In this document: positions 43,575-53,700 of the stretch, in pieces
How positions within the stretch are numbered: position 1 is the stretch's first letter
Layout of the letters: each line of letters starts with the position of its first letter
Assembly (NCBI RefSeq): GCF_025147325.1
Contig: NZ_CP102262.1
Coordinates: 1,054,001-1,118,000, forward strand
Direction: 5' to 3'
DNA length: 64,000 nucleotides
From: Bacteroides stercoris ATCC 43183
GTDB lineage: Bacteria; Bacteroidota; Bacteroidia; Bacteroidales; Bacteroidaceae
Position numbers and translations under genes: made by a program
The notes under the pieces: model-generated
The model's input: the letters and a program-made list of their open reading frames with translations, nothing else
What the model was told of the DNA's origin: nothing
Database searches by the model: none

Positions 43575-45443
43575 TTACCAGAGAACGGTTTGTGTCAATT
43601 TATATCCTTTAGCATTGTACTCGTTGATTTGAGCTTCTCCTACCGGAGCCAGATATGAACGATCGCTGAAATCGTCTCTTGCTTCGGCTGCTTCCGGCAC
43701 ATAGAAACCTGTCATCTCATCGGCGTTGGTTCCGTCATAGACTATGTATTTATATCCGTTACCATCGGGAACTGCTACGGTGGTGATGCCTATGTTGTCT
43801 TCTTCAAGATAATTGGGCAGTTCTTCCTCAAGGTTCACCCATAAGCCGAGCATTGTGTCCGGATATGTTTTGTTGTTCATATAATGCAGTTTCTTCCAAC
43901 GTTTCAAATCGAGCAAACGGGAGTGCTCGTATACAAACTCCATGCGGCGTTCGCGGCGGATTTCCCAAATCAGCGGATCTACTTCGTAATCTCCTGCTAC
44001 CAAATTGCCTTTGTCTCTATCTGGGTCGAAGTCGGCAGTGATGTCACTTAACATCATAGGTGCGGTTTGTTGCAAGCCTTTTTTTATTGCCGTTTCATCG
44101 AGAGGACGCTTGCGGATTTGGTTGATTGTTTTTTCGATGTCATCTTGAATGATAGGGTCACCGCCCATCAAAGCCAGTTCGGCTTTGGCCTCCAGCCAGT
44201 TTAACATGACCTCTGCCAGTCGCATTACCGGATAATCATTGGTATTAGTTATACTTTTATATTGAGGAGGATAAGTCTTGCCAAAATAGGTCGGGCCTAC
44301 ACGGTCAATGAATTTCCAGCTATAAAGCAAGGTACCTGCCTGGATACGAGGTTCATCCCAGAATGTAGCTTCAAAACGCGGGTCACGAGTTTTGGCCATG
44401 TTCTTGACATCAAGTTCGTCTGCTCCGGCAACAGTTGATTTTTTGTACACCTTACCGTCATTGCAGATGAATGATTTGGCTAATGCCAATGTTGCGCCAC
44501 CTTGGCTTTCCGTACCGTTGGAGTAAGAAGCCACACAGTGAGTTACGTTGACTCCGGCATCATAGTGTCTGTACATCAGTACCTCTTTATTGCTGCTTAG
44601 GTCTGTTGAGCCGAACAGACTTTTGAAATCACCGGAAATCTGCCATTGGCTGTTTCCTAATACCTTGTCTCCTGCTTCCTTGGCCATAGTCAGATACTTC
44701 TTTGCAAGTTCAGTATCGTTCTTATGATATTTCTGCCAAGTTCCTTCGAATAACATCAGTCTGCTGACGAAACCGGCTGCAATAAATCTGTTCAGATATT
44801 GGGCTCCGTCATTTTCACGGATATTATTTAATGCAAAGTCAAAGTCATTGTACACATGTTCCATGACTTCGTTGCGTGGCGTGCGGTCTTTATACATTTC
44901 ATCGGTATCTGCATCGCTAATGGATTTTCCATAATAGGGTACATCACCAAAGGTTTCTACCAGACGGCAGTATTCAAATCCACGGAAGAATCGGGCTACT
45001 CCCATCCAGTGGTTATAGGTTTCTTCTTCCAGCGCACTTTTATACTTCTCCAGTTTGTCAATCATTATATTCCATTTGCGTACCCAGGCAAAGTTCCAGT
45101 TACCGGCTGCGTATTGGGAAATCCAGGAGTTGGCGAGGTCGCTGGTGTTGTAACTTCCGCGGCTGGTGGGAACGGTATTCTCAAAAGAGGTCTGTTTTCC
45201 GGATGAAGCATTGTCATCAGAAAAATTGTATCCTCTTAAAGGAGCGTATGCGCTGCCCCAGCTATTGTTGTAACCCACAAAATAAACGGGGTATGCTTCG
45301 TTGACATAGAGTCGGTATTCGTTATCTGTCTTTCCATACGTTTCGTCCAGTGGCTTTGTCAATTCCGGACGTTCCAGGATAGAGTCGCACCCGCTTGTCA
45401 TAAAGGTTGCGGCAGAAAGTAAAGCAAATATATATTTTTTCAT
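43575..45443 (-). CDS. susD: SusD/RagB-family lipoprotein (region 4, left module)
   Basis: This 622-residue protein has lipobox MTSGC (Cys19). SusD features are ILERPELTKPLDETYG after the anchor, GVARFFRGFEYCRLVETFGDVPYYGK in the TPR part, and the C-terminal EIRRERRMEFVYEHSRLLDLKRW. It is longer than the PUL 1 SusD and more like its mirror partner at 54287-56146 (both have TSEDRVRLY/TDNEYRLYVNEAY-type starts and near-equal length). It follows susC by 13 bp. By context it should bind peptidoglycan-derived glycan, but no ligand can be read from sequence. Confidence 0.95.
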   Translation of the reverse strand: MKKYIFALLSAATFMTSGCDSILERPELTKPLDETYGKTDNEYRLYVNEAYPVYFVGYNNSWGSAYAPLRGYNFSDDNASSGKQTSFENTVPTSRGSYNTSDLANSWISQYAAGNWNFAWVRKWNIMIDKLEKYKSALEEETYNHWMGVARFFRGFEYCRLVETFGDVPYYGKSISDADTDEMYKDRTPRNEVMEHVYNDFDFALNNIRENDGAQYLNRFIAAGFVSRLMLFEGTWQKYHKNDTELAKKYLTMAKEAGDKVLGNSQWQISGDFKSLFGSTDLSSNKEVLMYRHYDAGVNVTHCVASYSNGTESQGGATLALAKSFICNDGKVYKKSTVAGADELDVKNMAKTRDPRFEATFWDEPRIQAGTLLYSWKFIDRVGPTYFGKTYPPQYKSITNTNDYPVMRLAEVMLNWLEAKAELALMGGDPIIQDDIEKTINQIRKRPLDETAIKKGLQQTAPMMLSDITADFDPDRDKGNLVAGDYEVDPLIWEIRRERRMEFVYEHSRLLDLKRWKKLHYMNNKTYPDTMLGLWVNLEEELPNYLEEDNIGITTVAVPDGNGYKYIVYDGTNADEMTGFYVPEAAEARDDFSDRSYLAPVGEAQINEYNAKGYKLTQTVLW

Positions 45444-45456
45444 ATAATTCAGTTTA

Positions 45457-48400
45457 TTAGAAGTTCAATTGTACACCTACTGACACACTCTTGAAAGTCG
45501 GGGTTCCTACACCGGTACGGCCGCTGTTATAGTTCTCTGCATTGAACATGGAGTAACCGGAGATTGCTTCCGGATCAATAGGAAGTCCGTTCAGGTTGTC
45601 AAATGTAAAGAAGTTTTCCAGCGCCAGATAGATGCGTGCCTTTTGCATGCGTACTTTCTTTATGATATTTTCCGGAAGAGAATAACCTAATGTGATATTC
45701 TTGATGCGGAAATAAGACATATCCAGCAGATAGCGTGACTGTTTGTAATAGTTGTAAGCATCGTTCGATCCGGATTGGTTCCATGGGCGTGCATAGAAAG
45801 CTCCTGTGTTCTCTTCAGTCCAGTAGTCACTTGCGATAGCGTCAGGAATAGCACCGTCGGCAGTATTATAACCGGGAATGGCAAGGAAACCGTTACCCCA
45901 TATCTGACGTTTGCCTACACCTTGCATAAAGATAGAAAAGTCAAAGCCTTTATAATCTGCGCCCAGACGGATACCGTATTCAAATCTCGGTGTTTCATTA
46001 CCAATTATTTCCTTATCGCCCGGGTCTTCTACAGTGCCGGCGCCATTACCCAGTTTTCCGTCTCCATTCAAGTCGGCATATTTTACGTCGCCCGGACCAA
46101 ATTTGAAGTCACCGGATTGCAGGAAGTCCTGATATACTCCGTTCGGGTCTTTTAGTTTGTTCATTTCTTTAGCACCCGGAGTGCCTGCTGCCACTTCTTT
46201 TCCGTTCAAAGCCCATACAGTAACCAGTTCGCCGTTATTGTCATATACGAAATCATCTTTCTGATACAAACGTTCTGTTCTATAGCCCCATATTTCGCCA
46301 TATTTCTTGCCTACATAATAATCGCTGATTAAACGCGTATCACTGTATTCTGTAATTTCAGTTTGGGCATCAGACAACGTGAACATGGCATTAATGCCTA
46401 ATCCGTTGTTGAAACGGTGGTTGTAATCCAATGAAACTTCCCAACCACGTGTTCTTAAAGAACCGTAGTTGCCTTTGGGAGCGGCTGCACCGAATGTATA
46501 GGCAATGCCCGAACCCGGTACAATCATATTACGTGTATCGCGTTGATACCAGTCGAATGTTACACCGAAATCACCGTGGAAGAAACGCGCATCAAATCCC
46601 AAGTCGAGTGTGGCTATGTCCTGCCATGTAATAGAAGAAGCAACGGCAGAAGGAGTACCGCGATAGAATAATTTCTGACCATCAGCACCCAGCCAGTTTA
46701 CTTGTCCTGTGCCGAGAGAGGATACATACAAGCCGTTATCTACGGTTTGGTCGCCAATGATACCCCATGAACCGCGAAGCTTCAATGAGTTCAATGCGGG
46801 TTTTGCCCATTCCATAAAAGCTTCTTCACTTAAGCGCCAACCGGCTGAGAATGAAGGGAACCAACGCCATTTCATGCCAGAGGGGAACTTGGATGTACCG
46901 TCATAACGTAAATTGGCTTCCAACAGGTACTTTTCTTTGTAATTATAGTTGATACGGCCGAAGTAACCCATTTGACCTTCCCATTTTTGGTTTCCGCTTG
47001 CGGTCTGAGTGCCAACTGCGAGGTCGAACTGCGGGTTGGTGATATCTGTCAAATCTGTAATTTGTGACCAGTTGTCTTCATAGTCATAAGTCACCAGGTT
47101 CATACCAAGCAGAAACTTGAAGTTGTTATCGTCGTTTATTTGCCAGTTGTAATCGGTTGTTGCATTGAAGGTATGGCGACGTGCTCCCGAAGATTTTCTG
47201 TAGATATGGTCGGGATTTGAACCATGGGGAGTATATTCTTCATACGGAAGTTTGTATGCGGGCATTGCACCTTCGGCTGCTGCGTCTACTTGTTGTCCCA
47301 GGTTGTTTACATAAATCTGATTGCCGTTGGCATCGGTTCTCGGCACACCGGCACTCCATGCGTTTGCTGCGCTATATCGTGTTCCGGGTTTCTTGATAAC
47401 TCCTGTTTCGTTGGCATATGTATAGTCAAAATCAAATTTCCAGTCTTTGGTCACATTTACGGTTGTACCCAAGCTTATGTTGAGGTAATTATCTACTTGT
47501 GAAGCTGTATTGGCTTGTTTTGTTTCAGACCACGGACTGCGCAAGTCGTTTCCGCCTTCATTGACACCTAACGGCATGTTAGGACCCCAGCGATACAAGT
47601 ACAGCCACGGGTCGGCAGTAGTGAATGAGGTAGAATAAGGGTATCTCTTGTCACGTGAGGAGAAGATAGACCCCGCACGTATAGTCAGGTATTTGTTGAT
47701 TTCGGTGCTTAAACGTACGGATGCGTTGTAGCGTGTAAAATCGTCTTTCTTGGCAGGCTTCATCATACCGTTCTGATGCAGATATCCTAAGCCGATGTTG
47801 TAAGTTGTCTTGCCACTTTTGCCGTTGATTGAAACGTTGTGTGAGTGAGTCGGTGCCCATTCGCGTATCATATAATCATACGGGTCGAAAGTTCTCAGAC
47901 CGATATTTCGTCCATTGGCATCCACATACCAGTCTCGCCCATATACATAAGGGTCGTCGGGACCTAACTTGCCGCCATATTTGTTTTGCCATTCGCGGGC
48001 ACGCTCCAATCCGGATTCTGTCATAAAGAATGAAATACCGCCGGTGGCTGTTTTCCCGGAGCGTTTCATCGCTTCTACGCTGTATTCCAAAGCATTGAAC
48101 TGTCCCATTTTCATCTCTTTTGCCATGTTTTGGAAAGAGAGATTGCCCTGATAAGAAACATTGACCCTATCACTCTTGGCGCCTTTTTTCGTTGTAATCA
48201 ATACTACGCCGAATGCTGCTTTCGCACCGTAAATAGAAGCAGATGCAGCATCTTTCAGTACAGAAATGCTTTCTATATCATCGGGGTTGACCATTTGGAT
48301 AGAAGGTATTTCTACGTTGTCGAGCAAAATCAAAGGTGTAGCTTCTCCTTCGATGGAACCGATTTGTCCGCGTATCTTAATAATCGGGTCAGAACCGACT

Positions 48401-48945
48401 TCGCCGCTTGGTACCTGGATGGATAAGCCCGGGGTGGTACCTTGCAAACCACGACCGATATCGGCAATAGGACGTCCTTCCAATGTCTGATTCACGTTAA
48501 CGGAAGCGACTGCTCCTGTCAGGTTCTCTTTTTTCTGTGAGCCGTAACCTACGACTACTACTTCATCCAATAATTCAGTGTCGTCTTTCAACACTACCCG
48601 TAGATTAGGAGTGGCCTTTATTTCTTGAGTGGTATACCCCACAAAAGAAATCTGTAAAAGTGCTCCTGCTTTAACATTCATTCTGATTTTTCCATTGATG
48701 TCCGTAATGCCGCCATTGGTAGTACCTTTTTCTACAACATTGGCGCCAATGATAGGCTCGCCTTGGGCATCTACTACTAAAACATTTACAGCGACAGACT
48801 GCATCTGCTCTGTTACGCCATGGTTTTCATGGGAAGTAGATCGGGCAGCAAAAGTGTTACTGCTGCCAAGAAACAGTGCACAGATAGCCACTGTCATGAG
48901 GATTTTATGATTTTTAATTCCTCTTTTTTTGCGATCTTCATTCAT
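45457..48945 (-). CDS. susC: SusC/RagA TonB-dependent transporter (region 4, left module)
   Basis: This 1162-residue protein begins MNEDRKKRGIKN, an unusually long charged n-region, before the signal core TVAICALFLGSSN. Domains: carboxypeptidase-regulatory-like repeat (NVLVVDAQGEPIIGANV), TonB-box-like VVVGYGSQ, plug (GRGLQGTTPGLSIQVPSGE; SISVLKDAASASIYGAKAAFGV) and barrel ending SVGVQLNF. The right-hand SusC (50789-54274) is a paralogue of almost equal length with the same N-terminal pattern. Its upstream region is 417 bp long, holds no gene, and carries an 86-bp block nearly identical to that before the other susC. Confidence 0.96.
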   Translation of the reverse strand: MNEDRKKRGIKNHKILMTVAICALFLGSSNTFAARSTSHENHGVTEQMQSVAVNVLVVDAQGEPIIGANVVEKGTTNGGITDINGKIRMNVKAGALLQISFVGYTTQEIKATPNLRVVLKDDTELLDEVVVVGYGSQKKENLTGAVASVNVNQTLEGRPIADIGRGLQGTTPGLSIQVPSGEVGSDPIIKIRGQIGSIEGEATPLILLDNVEIPSIQMVNPDDIESISVLKDAASASIYGAKAAFGVVLITTKKGAKSDRVNVSYQGNLSFQNMAKEMKMGQFNALEYSVEAMKRSGKTATGGISFFMTESGLERAREWQNKYGGKLGPDDPYVYGRDWYVDANGRNIGLRTFDPYDYMIREWAPTHSHNVSINGKSGKTTYNIGLGYLHQNGMMKPAKKDDFTRYNASVRLSTEINKYLTIRAGSIFSSRDKRYPYSTSFTTADPWLYLYRWGPNMPLGVNEGGNDLRSPWSETKQANTASQVDNYLNISLGTTVNVTKDWKFDFDYTYANETGVIKKPGTRYSAANAWSAGVPRTDANGNQIYVNNLGQQVDAAAEGAMPAYKLPYEEYTPHGSNPDHIYRKSSGARRHTFNATTDYNWQINDDNNFKFLLGMNLVTYDYEDNWSQITDLTDITNPQFDLAVGTQTASGNQKWEGQMGYFGRINYNYKEKYLLEANLRYDGTSKFPSGMKWRWFPSFSAGWRLSEEAFMEWAKPALNSLKLRGSWGIIGDQTVDNGLYVSSLGTGQVNWLGADGQKLFYRGTPSAVASSITWQDIATLDLGFDARFFHGDFGVTFDWYQRDTRNMIVPGSGIAYTFGAAAPKGNYGSLRTRGWEVSLDYNHRFNNGLGINAMFTLSDAQTEITEYSDTRLISDYYVGKKYGEIWGYRTERLYQKDDFVYDNNGELVTVWALNGKEVAAGTPGAKEMNKLKDPNGVYQDFLQSGDFKFGPGDVKYADLNGDGKLGNGAGTVEDPGDKEIIGNETPRFEYGIRLGADYKGFDFSIFMQGVGKRQIWGNGFLAIPGYNTADGAIPDAIASDYWTEENTGAFYARPWNQSGSNDAYNYYKQSRYLLDMSYFRIKNITLGYSLPENIIKKVRMQKARIYLALENFFTFDNLNGLPIDPEAISGYSMFNAENYNSGRTGVGTPTFKSVSVGVQLNF

Positions 48946-49055
48946 AAGTGATTGATGATTTTGTTGTTAATAAAAATAGTTTTTCAGTTAGGTAAAAAAA
49001 AGGGAGGATTAAGGGGTAAAATGAACTGTATATCCTCTAAGTCTCTTCATTGCTT

Positions 49056-49141
49056 CATAGGCATTTCTTCAATTTAAGGGTTCATAAATGATATGTTGTA
49101 TCTCTTTTTTCTCTAAAAATCCAAGTCCACCGGGAACTTGG
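49056..49141 (-). promoter_or_regulatory. Conserved upstream block, copy A (before left susC)
   Basis: Read on the minus strand, this 86-bp block equals 50596-50680 at 81 of 86 positions. It begins with a stem-forming CCAAGTTCC-CGGT-GGACTTGG and contains TAGAGA, GAGATACAACAT and ATTTATGAACCC. It ends 110 bp before the ATG; a second conserved stretch (CTATTTTT...ATCATCAATCACTT) adjoins the ATG itself. It lies about 115 bp downstream of a candidate promoter, so it may be part of the RNA leader. Confidence 0.85.
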
Positions 49142-49255
49142 TATATATTAATTTTAAACTAAATCCAGTTAATTTCTTAACCTTGCCAGTCGTTTTAAGA
49201 GATAAATCTTATTATTAACAAAGGTGATAAAGTATTTTGTGTACTTCACACGTAA

Positions 49256-49282
49256 CAAAGATATTATATTATTCAATATCAA
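49256..49282 (-). promoter_or_regulatory. Candidate promoter of the left susC-susD unit
   Basis: On the minus strand TTG, ATATT and 11 more bases are followed by TATCTTTG, the same spacing of 16 bp as before namZ copy 2. It would give a leader of about 300 nt. It lies in the 417-bp gap between the kinase and susC; apart from this and the conserved block the gap is AT-rich without genes. Confidence 0.5.
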
Positions 49283-49362
49283 GAACATTTCTTTGCATTT
49301 TTTTAATCTTATACTTTTAAATTTGCAAAGGCAGTCTTTATATACCTTATATATATTAGAGT

Positions 49363-50211
49363 TTAAGGTTCTTCTATATTTAAAGAATGAAATTCTATCA
49401 GTCCATTCATCGGAGTTTCTTCAATTACGTCGAGCTCAATTCCAAACTCACCGGCAACTTCTCTTAAGATGTCCGCATAGCTATAGGCCAATGAGCCAAC
49501 AAATCTGATGGGATAATTCTTATAGTCGTACTGGCAGACATTACGAGTGAAAAATCCTTTTAAATTATTAGTTATCAGCTCAAAGACATAGTCATCGTTT
49601 GTATAGTCTGCCAAGAAGTAAGAAATTGTTGAGAGGAAACGGTTTGGGAAAGGACGGTTATATACCGATTCCATTACTTCATTAGAGCTGATACGAAATT
49701 TTTCAAAAAAATCGGCCATTACATCCTTAGGTGCCAAGCCTTTTAACACATCGGACAGAAACATTTTGCCTAATACAGCTCCACTGCCTTCATCGCCTAG
49801 GATATAACCACCAGCCTTGACGTTCTTAACCACTATTTTTCCGTCATAAAAGCATGAATTAGAGCCTGTTCCCAAGATACAGGCAATGCCGGCTTCGCAT
49901 TTAAAAAGACCGCGTGCCGCTGCAAGCAGGTCACTTTCAACCTGAATAGGGGTCTTGAATTGTGCTACTAAGGATGCACCCAATATATTCTTTTTTTCAT
50001 AAGAGGTGCATCCGGCTCCATAATAATATACTTGTTCCAATTTCTTTTTGAAAAAAATATCGGGTAATCCTAAACGTACACTCCGGCTAATTTCTCTTCT
50101 TGTTTGAAAAAAAGGATTCAATCCCTCGGTAAAAACACGCTGTATCAAGTGGTTGTCTTCAACCAGTGCCCATTCAGTTCTTGTAGAACCACTTTCCGCA
50201 ATCAGTTTCAT
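49363..50211 (-). CDS. Second MurK-like BadF/BadG-family sugar kinase
   Basis: This 282-residue paralogue of MurK matches it along its full length (GTGSNSCFYDGK; GYILGDEGSGAVLGKM; RPFPNRFLSTISYFLA; NGLIEFHS). The phosphate-1 motif is IAESGSTRTEW: both Asp residues of MurK (Asp6 and Asp13) are Glu. The likely catalytic Asp in ESDLLAAARGL is kept. It should be a cytoplasmic kinase for GlcNAc, MurNAc or a related amino sugar, or a regulator derived from one. It lies upstream of the left susC on the same strand and diverges from the right susC across 577 bp. Confidence 0.85.
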   Translation of the reverse strand: MKLIAESGSTRTEWALVEDNHLIQRVFTEGLNPFFQTRREISRSVRLGLPDIFFKKKLEQVYYYGAGCTSYEKKNILGASLVAQFKTPIQVESDLLAAARGLFKCEAGIACILGTGSNSCFYDGKIVVKNVKAGGYILGDEGSGAVLGKMFLSDVLKGLAPKDVMADFFEKFRISSNEVMESVYNRPFPNRFLSTISYFLADYTNDDYVFELITNNLKGFFTRNVCQYDYKNYPIRFVGSLAYSYADILREVAGEFGIELDVIEETPMNGLIEFHSLNIEEP

Positions 50212-50236
50212 AGCTAATTAGTTTTAGAATTGAATA

Positions 50237-50263
50237 CAAATATATAGTTATTTTTAATATTCC
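50237..50263 (-). promoter_or_regulatory. Candidate promoter of the second kinase
   Basis: On the minus strand TATATTTG fits TAnnTTTG and is preceded at 16 bp by an ATATT-containing stretch, as in the promoters at 43388 and 49256, though the TTG is GGA here. Confidence 0.4.
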
Positions 50264-50397
50264 TGTGATAATTCTTCGAAAAGTTTACTACATAGATGGT
50301 ATTCCCCATAACGAACAGTCTTTTTAAATAAAATAGTTGTAAGCTGATAACTATTTGTGCATCTGTTATAAATAAGCAGTTGATTGTCTATTTTTAA

Positions 50398-50488
50398 TTC
50401 GTTAGACCTTGGTTGCCCTTTCGTTAGACCTGGGTTTAACGAAAGGATAACCAAGGTCTAACGAAAGGGCAACCAAGGTTTAACGAAT
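50398..50488. repeat. Array of 22-bp units in mirror arrangement (array 3)
   Basis: Two forward units start with GTTAGACCT at 50401 and 50423; reverse units with CCAAGGT at 50451 and 50473; AACGAAAGG spaced likewise. All steps are 22 bp. The left arm (about 50398-50430) is the reverse complement of the right arm (about 50454-50488) with few mismatches, so the whole can fold as one long hairpin with a 22-bp centre. It lies in the 577-bp gap between the second kinase and the right susC. The remainder of that gap holds the kinase promoter and the conserved block, and no gene. Confidence 0.9.
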
Positions 50489-50595
50489 TACTACTTGCAA
50501 TCGTAGAGGTTAACTGATACGAAAGGAAATAAAAGGAACTGCTATTCAAGCATTTAATATTTCCTGATGCCATTATTAGTAATAAAACGTTTTGT

Positions 50596-50680
50596 CTAAG
50601 TTCCCGGTGGACTTGGAATTTTAGAGAGAAAAGAGATACAACATACCATTTATGAACCCTTAAATTGAGAAATGCCTATG
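50596..50680 (+). promoter_or_regulatory. Conserved upstream block, copy B (before right susC)
   Basis: This 85-bp block matches 49056-49141 (other strand) at 81 of 86 aligned positions and ends 108 bp before the susC ATG. The stretch next to the ATG (50753-50788) is also shared. The coding regions that follow are far less similar at DNA level, so the block is under selection or was recently copied. A weak -7-like ACGTTTTG lies at 50587-50594. Confidence 0.85.
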
Positions 50681-50788
50681 GAAAAGTGAAAACACAAGAG
50701 TTTGGGTGATTCTATCCTACTCTTATTAATTTCTATCTTACCATTTTTGGAAAAAACTATTTTTAATTAACAAAATCATCAATCACTT

Positions 50789-53700
50789 ATGAATGAAGAT
50801 TGCAGAAAAAGAGGATTGTCTAATAAAAAGATCCTCACGGTAGTAGCAATCAGCACCTTGCTATTAAGCAGTGGAAATGTGATAGCTACTCAGACTACCA
50901 TTGACGGTTCTTTGAGAGTGACAGAACAGTTGCAAACTCAAATAGTCAATGGTTTGGTTGTAGATGTAAACGGAGAACCGGTTATCGGAGCTAGTGTGGT
51001 AGAGAAAGGTACGACAAATGGTGGAATAACTGATATTAACGGAAAGTTTACATTGAATGTAAAGCCGGGTTCAACCTTACAAATCTCTTTCGTTGGCTAT
51101 CAAACTCAAGAGGTAAAAGCAACCAAGACGGTAAAGGTTGTTTTAAAAGAGGATAGCGAGTTACTTTCGGAAGTTGTTGTGGTGGGCTATGGAACTCAAA
51201 AGAAAGCTAATTTAACAGGTGCAGTTGCAACAGTCGACGTAAATAAAACATTGGACAGTCGTCCTATTGCGGATATCGGTCGTGGACTTCAAGGTTCAGT
51301 GCCGGGTGTTAATATTACGATTCCAACGGGAGAAATCGGTTCGGACCCTTTGATTAAAATTCGCGGTCAAATTGGATCCATTTCGGGAAATAATACTCCG
51401 CTTATTTTGTTGGATAACGTGGAAATTCCAAGTATTCAGATGGTTAATCCCAACGATGTCCAGTCTATTTCCGTATTGAAAGATGCAGCTTCATCTTCTA
51501 TTTATGGTTCAAAAGCTGCGTTTGGCGTTATTTTGATAACAACTAAATCGGGAGCGCAAACAGATAAATTTGAAGTTAGCTATTCCAATAACTTTTCTTG
51601 GCAAGATCCTGCCAAAAGCATTGAAATTGGTGGAATTGAAGCCTTGCAGTACACATTGGATGCTCAAATAAACAGAGGAGAACCGATGCCGGCGGGTGGT
51701 TTTTGGCGTATTAGTCCCGAAAGCCTGGAGAAAGCCATAGAATGGCAGAAACAGTATGGAGGAAAGGTAAAATGGAATGATCCGGTAGTATATGGTCGCG
51801 ACTGGTATTATGACGGAAAAGATAAATATGGATATAGACTCTATGATGCGGCTAAAGCTATGGTCAGGAACTGGGCTCCGACCATGAGCCATAATTTATC
51901 GGTAAATGGTAAAAGCGGCAAGACCAGTTATAATATAGGATTGGGGTATTTGGATCAGAGTGGTATGTCTAAGACTGCCAAGAAGGACGACTTCAAACGA
52001 TATAATGCATCGGTCAGTGTAACATCGGAATTGAATAAATATCTTACAGTGAGAGCCAGTTCTATCTATTCCGACCGTAATAAACGTTATCCGGGTATTG
52101 GTAATACTTCTGCTGACCCTTGGTTGTATATGTATCGTTGGAGCCCATTGTTTCCGATGGGAGTGACAGAACATGGCAATCCTTTGAAAGAGCCGTCGTA
52201 TGAAATGGCTGCATCAAATACAGATAATCTGCAAAATAAATATTATAACGTTAACCTGGGTTTTACATTGAATATTACGAAGAATTGGGATGTTAAATTT
52301 GATTATACTTACGACAGACAAACTTCGGAAACAAATTCGTCTGTAACCCAATACGAGGCCGGTGCTACATGGTATGCGCCTACGGCGTGGATAGAGAACG
52401 GCAGTCAGGTCTTTGTCAATGAACAAGGCGAAAGAGTAGACACGGGAGGCATGCCGGCATACCGTTTCCCTGTAGAAAAATATTATAACAGTTCGGGTCC
52501 GGGAGCTAGTCAGGTCGGCTATCAGAATAAATCGGTAGATAATAATACGTTTAATATTTATACCACCTATAACCTGCAATTGGGAGCTGAAAAAGAGCAT
52601 GCCTTTAAGTTTATGGTGGGTATGAACAGGGTTACCAGTAAATGGAGTTTGCATAAAGGGTGGAAAACAAATCTTATTGATTTGACAAACCCGCAATTTC
52701 CATTGGCATCCGGTGACCAGTTCATTGAAGGAGACCGCAATTGGGAAGCTCAATTAGGTTTCTTCGGACGTCTGAATTATTCTTTCGAAGACAGATATTT
52801 CTTAGAAGCTAATATACGTAGGGATGGTTCATCTAAATTTCCGAAGAATTTGCAGTGGCGTTGGTTCCCTTCTTTTTCTGCCGGTTGGGTGTTTACCAAT
52901 GAGAGTTTCATGAAACCGGTTGAAAATATTTTGAGCTTTGGTAAGTTTAGGGCTTCATGGGGTAGTATTGGCGATCAGACGGTATCCAATACCTTGTACA
53001 AAGCCATATTGGCTGACGGCCAATCGTCATGGTTGGACGGAAGCGGTAATAAGATGCCTTTGTACGGTACTCCTTCGTTAGTGGACAGTGATATCAGTTG
53101 GCAAGAGATTGAGACTTTGGATTTTGGAGTAGACCTGCGTTTCTTTAAGAATAAATTCGGAGTAACTTTCGATTGGTATCGTCGGGATACGAAAAACATG
53201 ATTATTGAAGGAGAAAGCTTGCCGGTGACACTTGGTGCTACAGCTCCTAAAGGTAATTACGGTAGTTTGAGAACCAAAGGTTGGGAGTTGTCGGCTGATT
53301 TTACCCATCGTTTTTCCAATGGATTGGGAATTAATGTTATGGCTTCTATTTCCGATGCAACTACCTATATAACCAAAGGCGCGGACTATCTGACTCCATG
53401 GGAAGACCGCAAATTAGGGACAACCTATTCTACCGGAAGACGATATGGCGATATTTATGGTTTTGTGACAGATAGATTGTTTCAAAAGGAGGACTTTGTT
53501 TACGGAGCAGACGGACAAATAGAAAAAATTACTGTCATTTATAACGGGACAGCGCATACTACCAATAAACAATCTTCCCCATATCCGGTGTATCAGGTAC
53601 ATTATGAAGACAATAACAAATTGATTTTTGCACCGGGTGACGTTAAATTCGTGGATTTGGACGGAGACGGTTATATCACGCCGGGAACAGGTACGAATGG

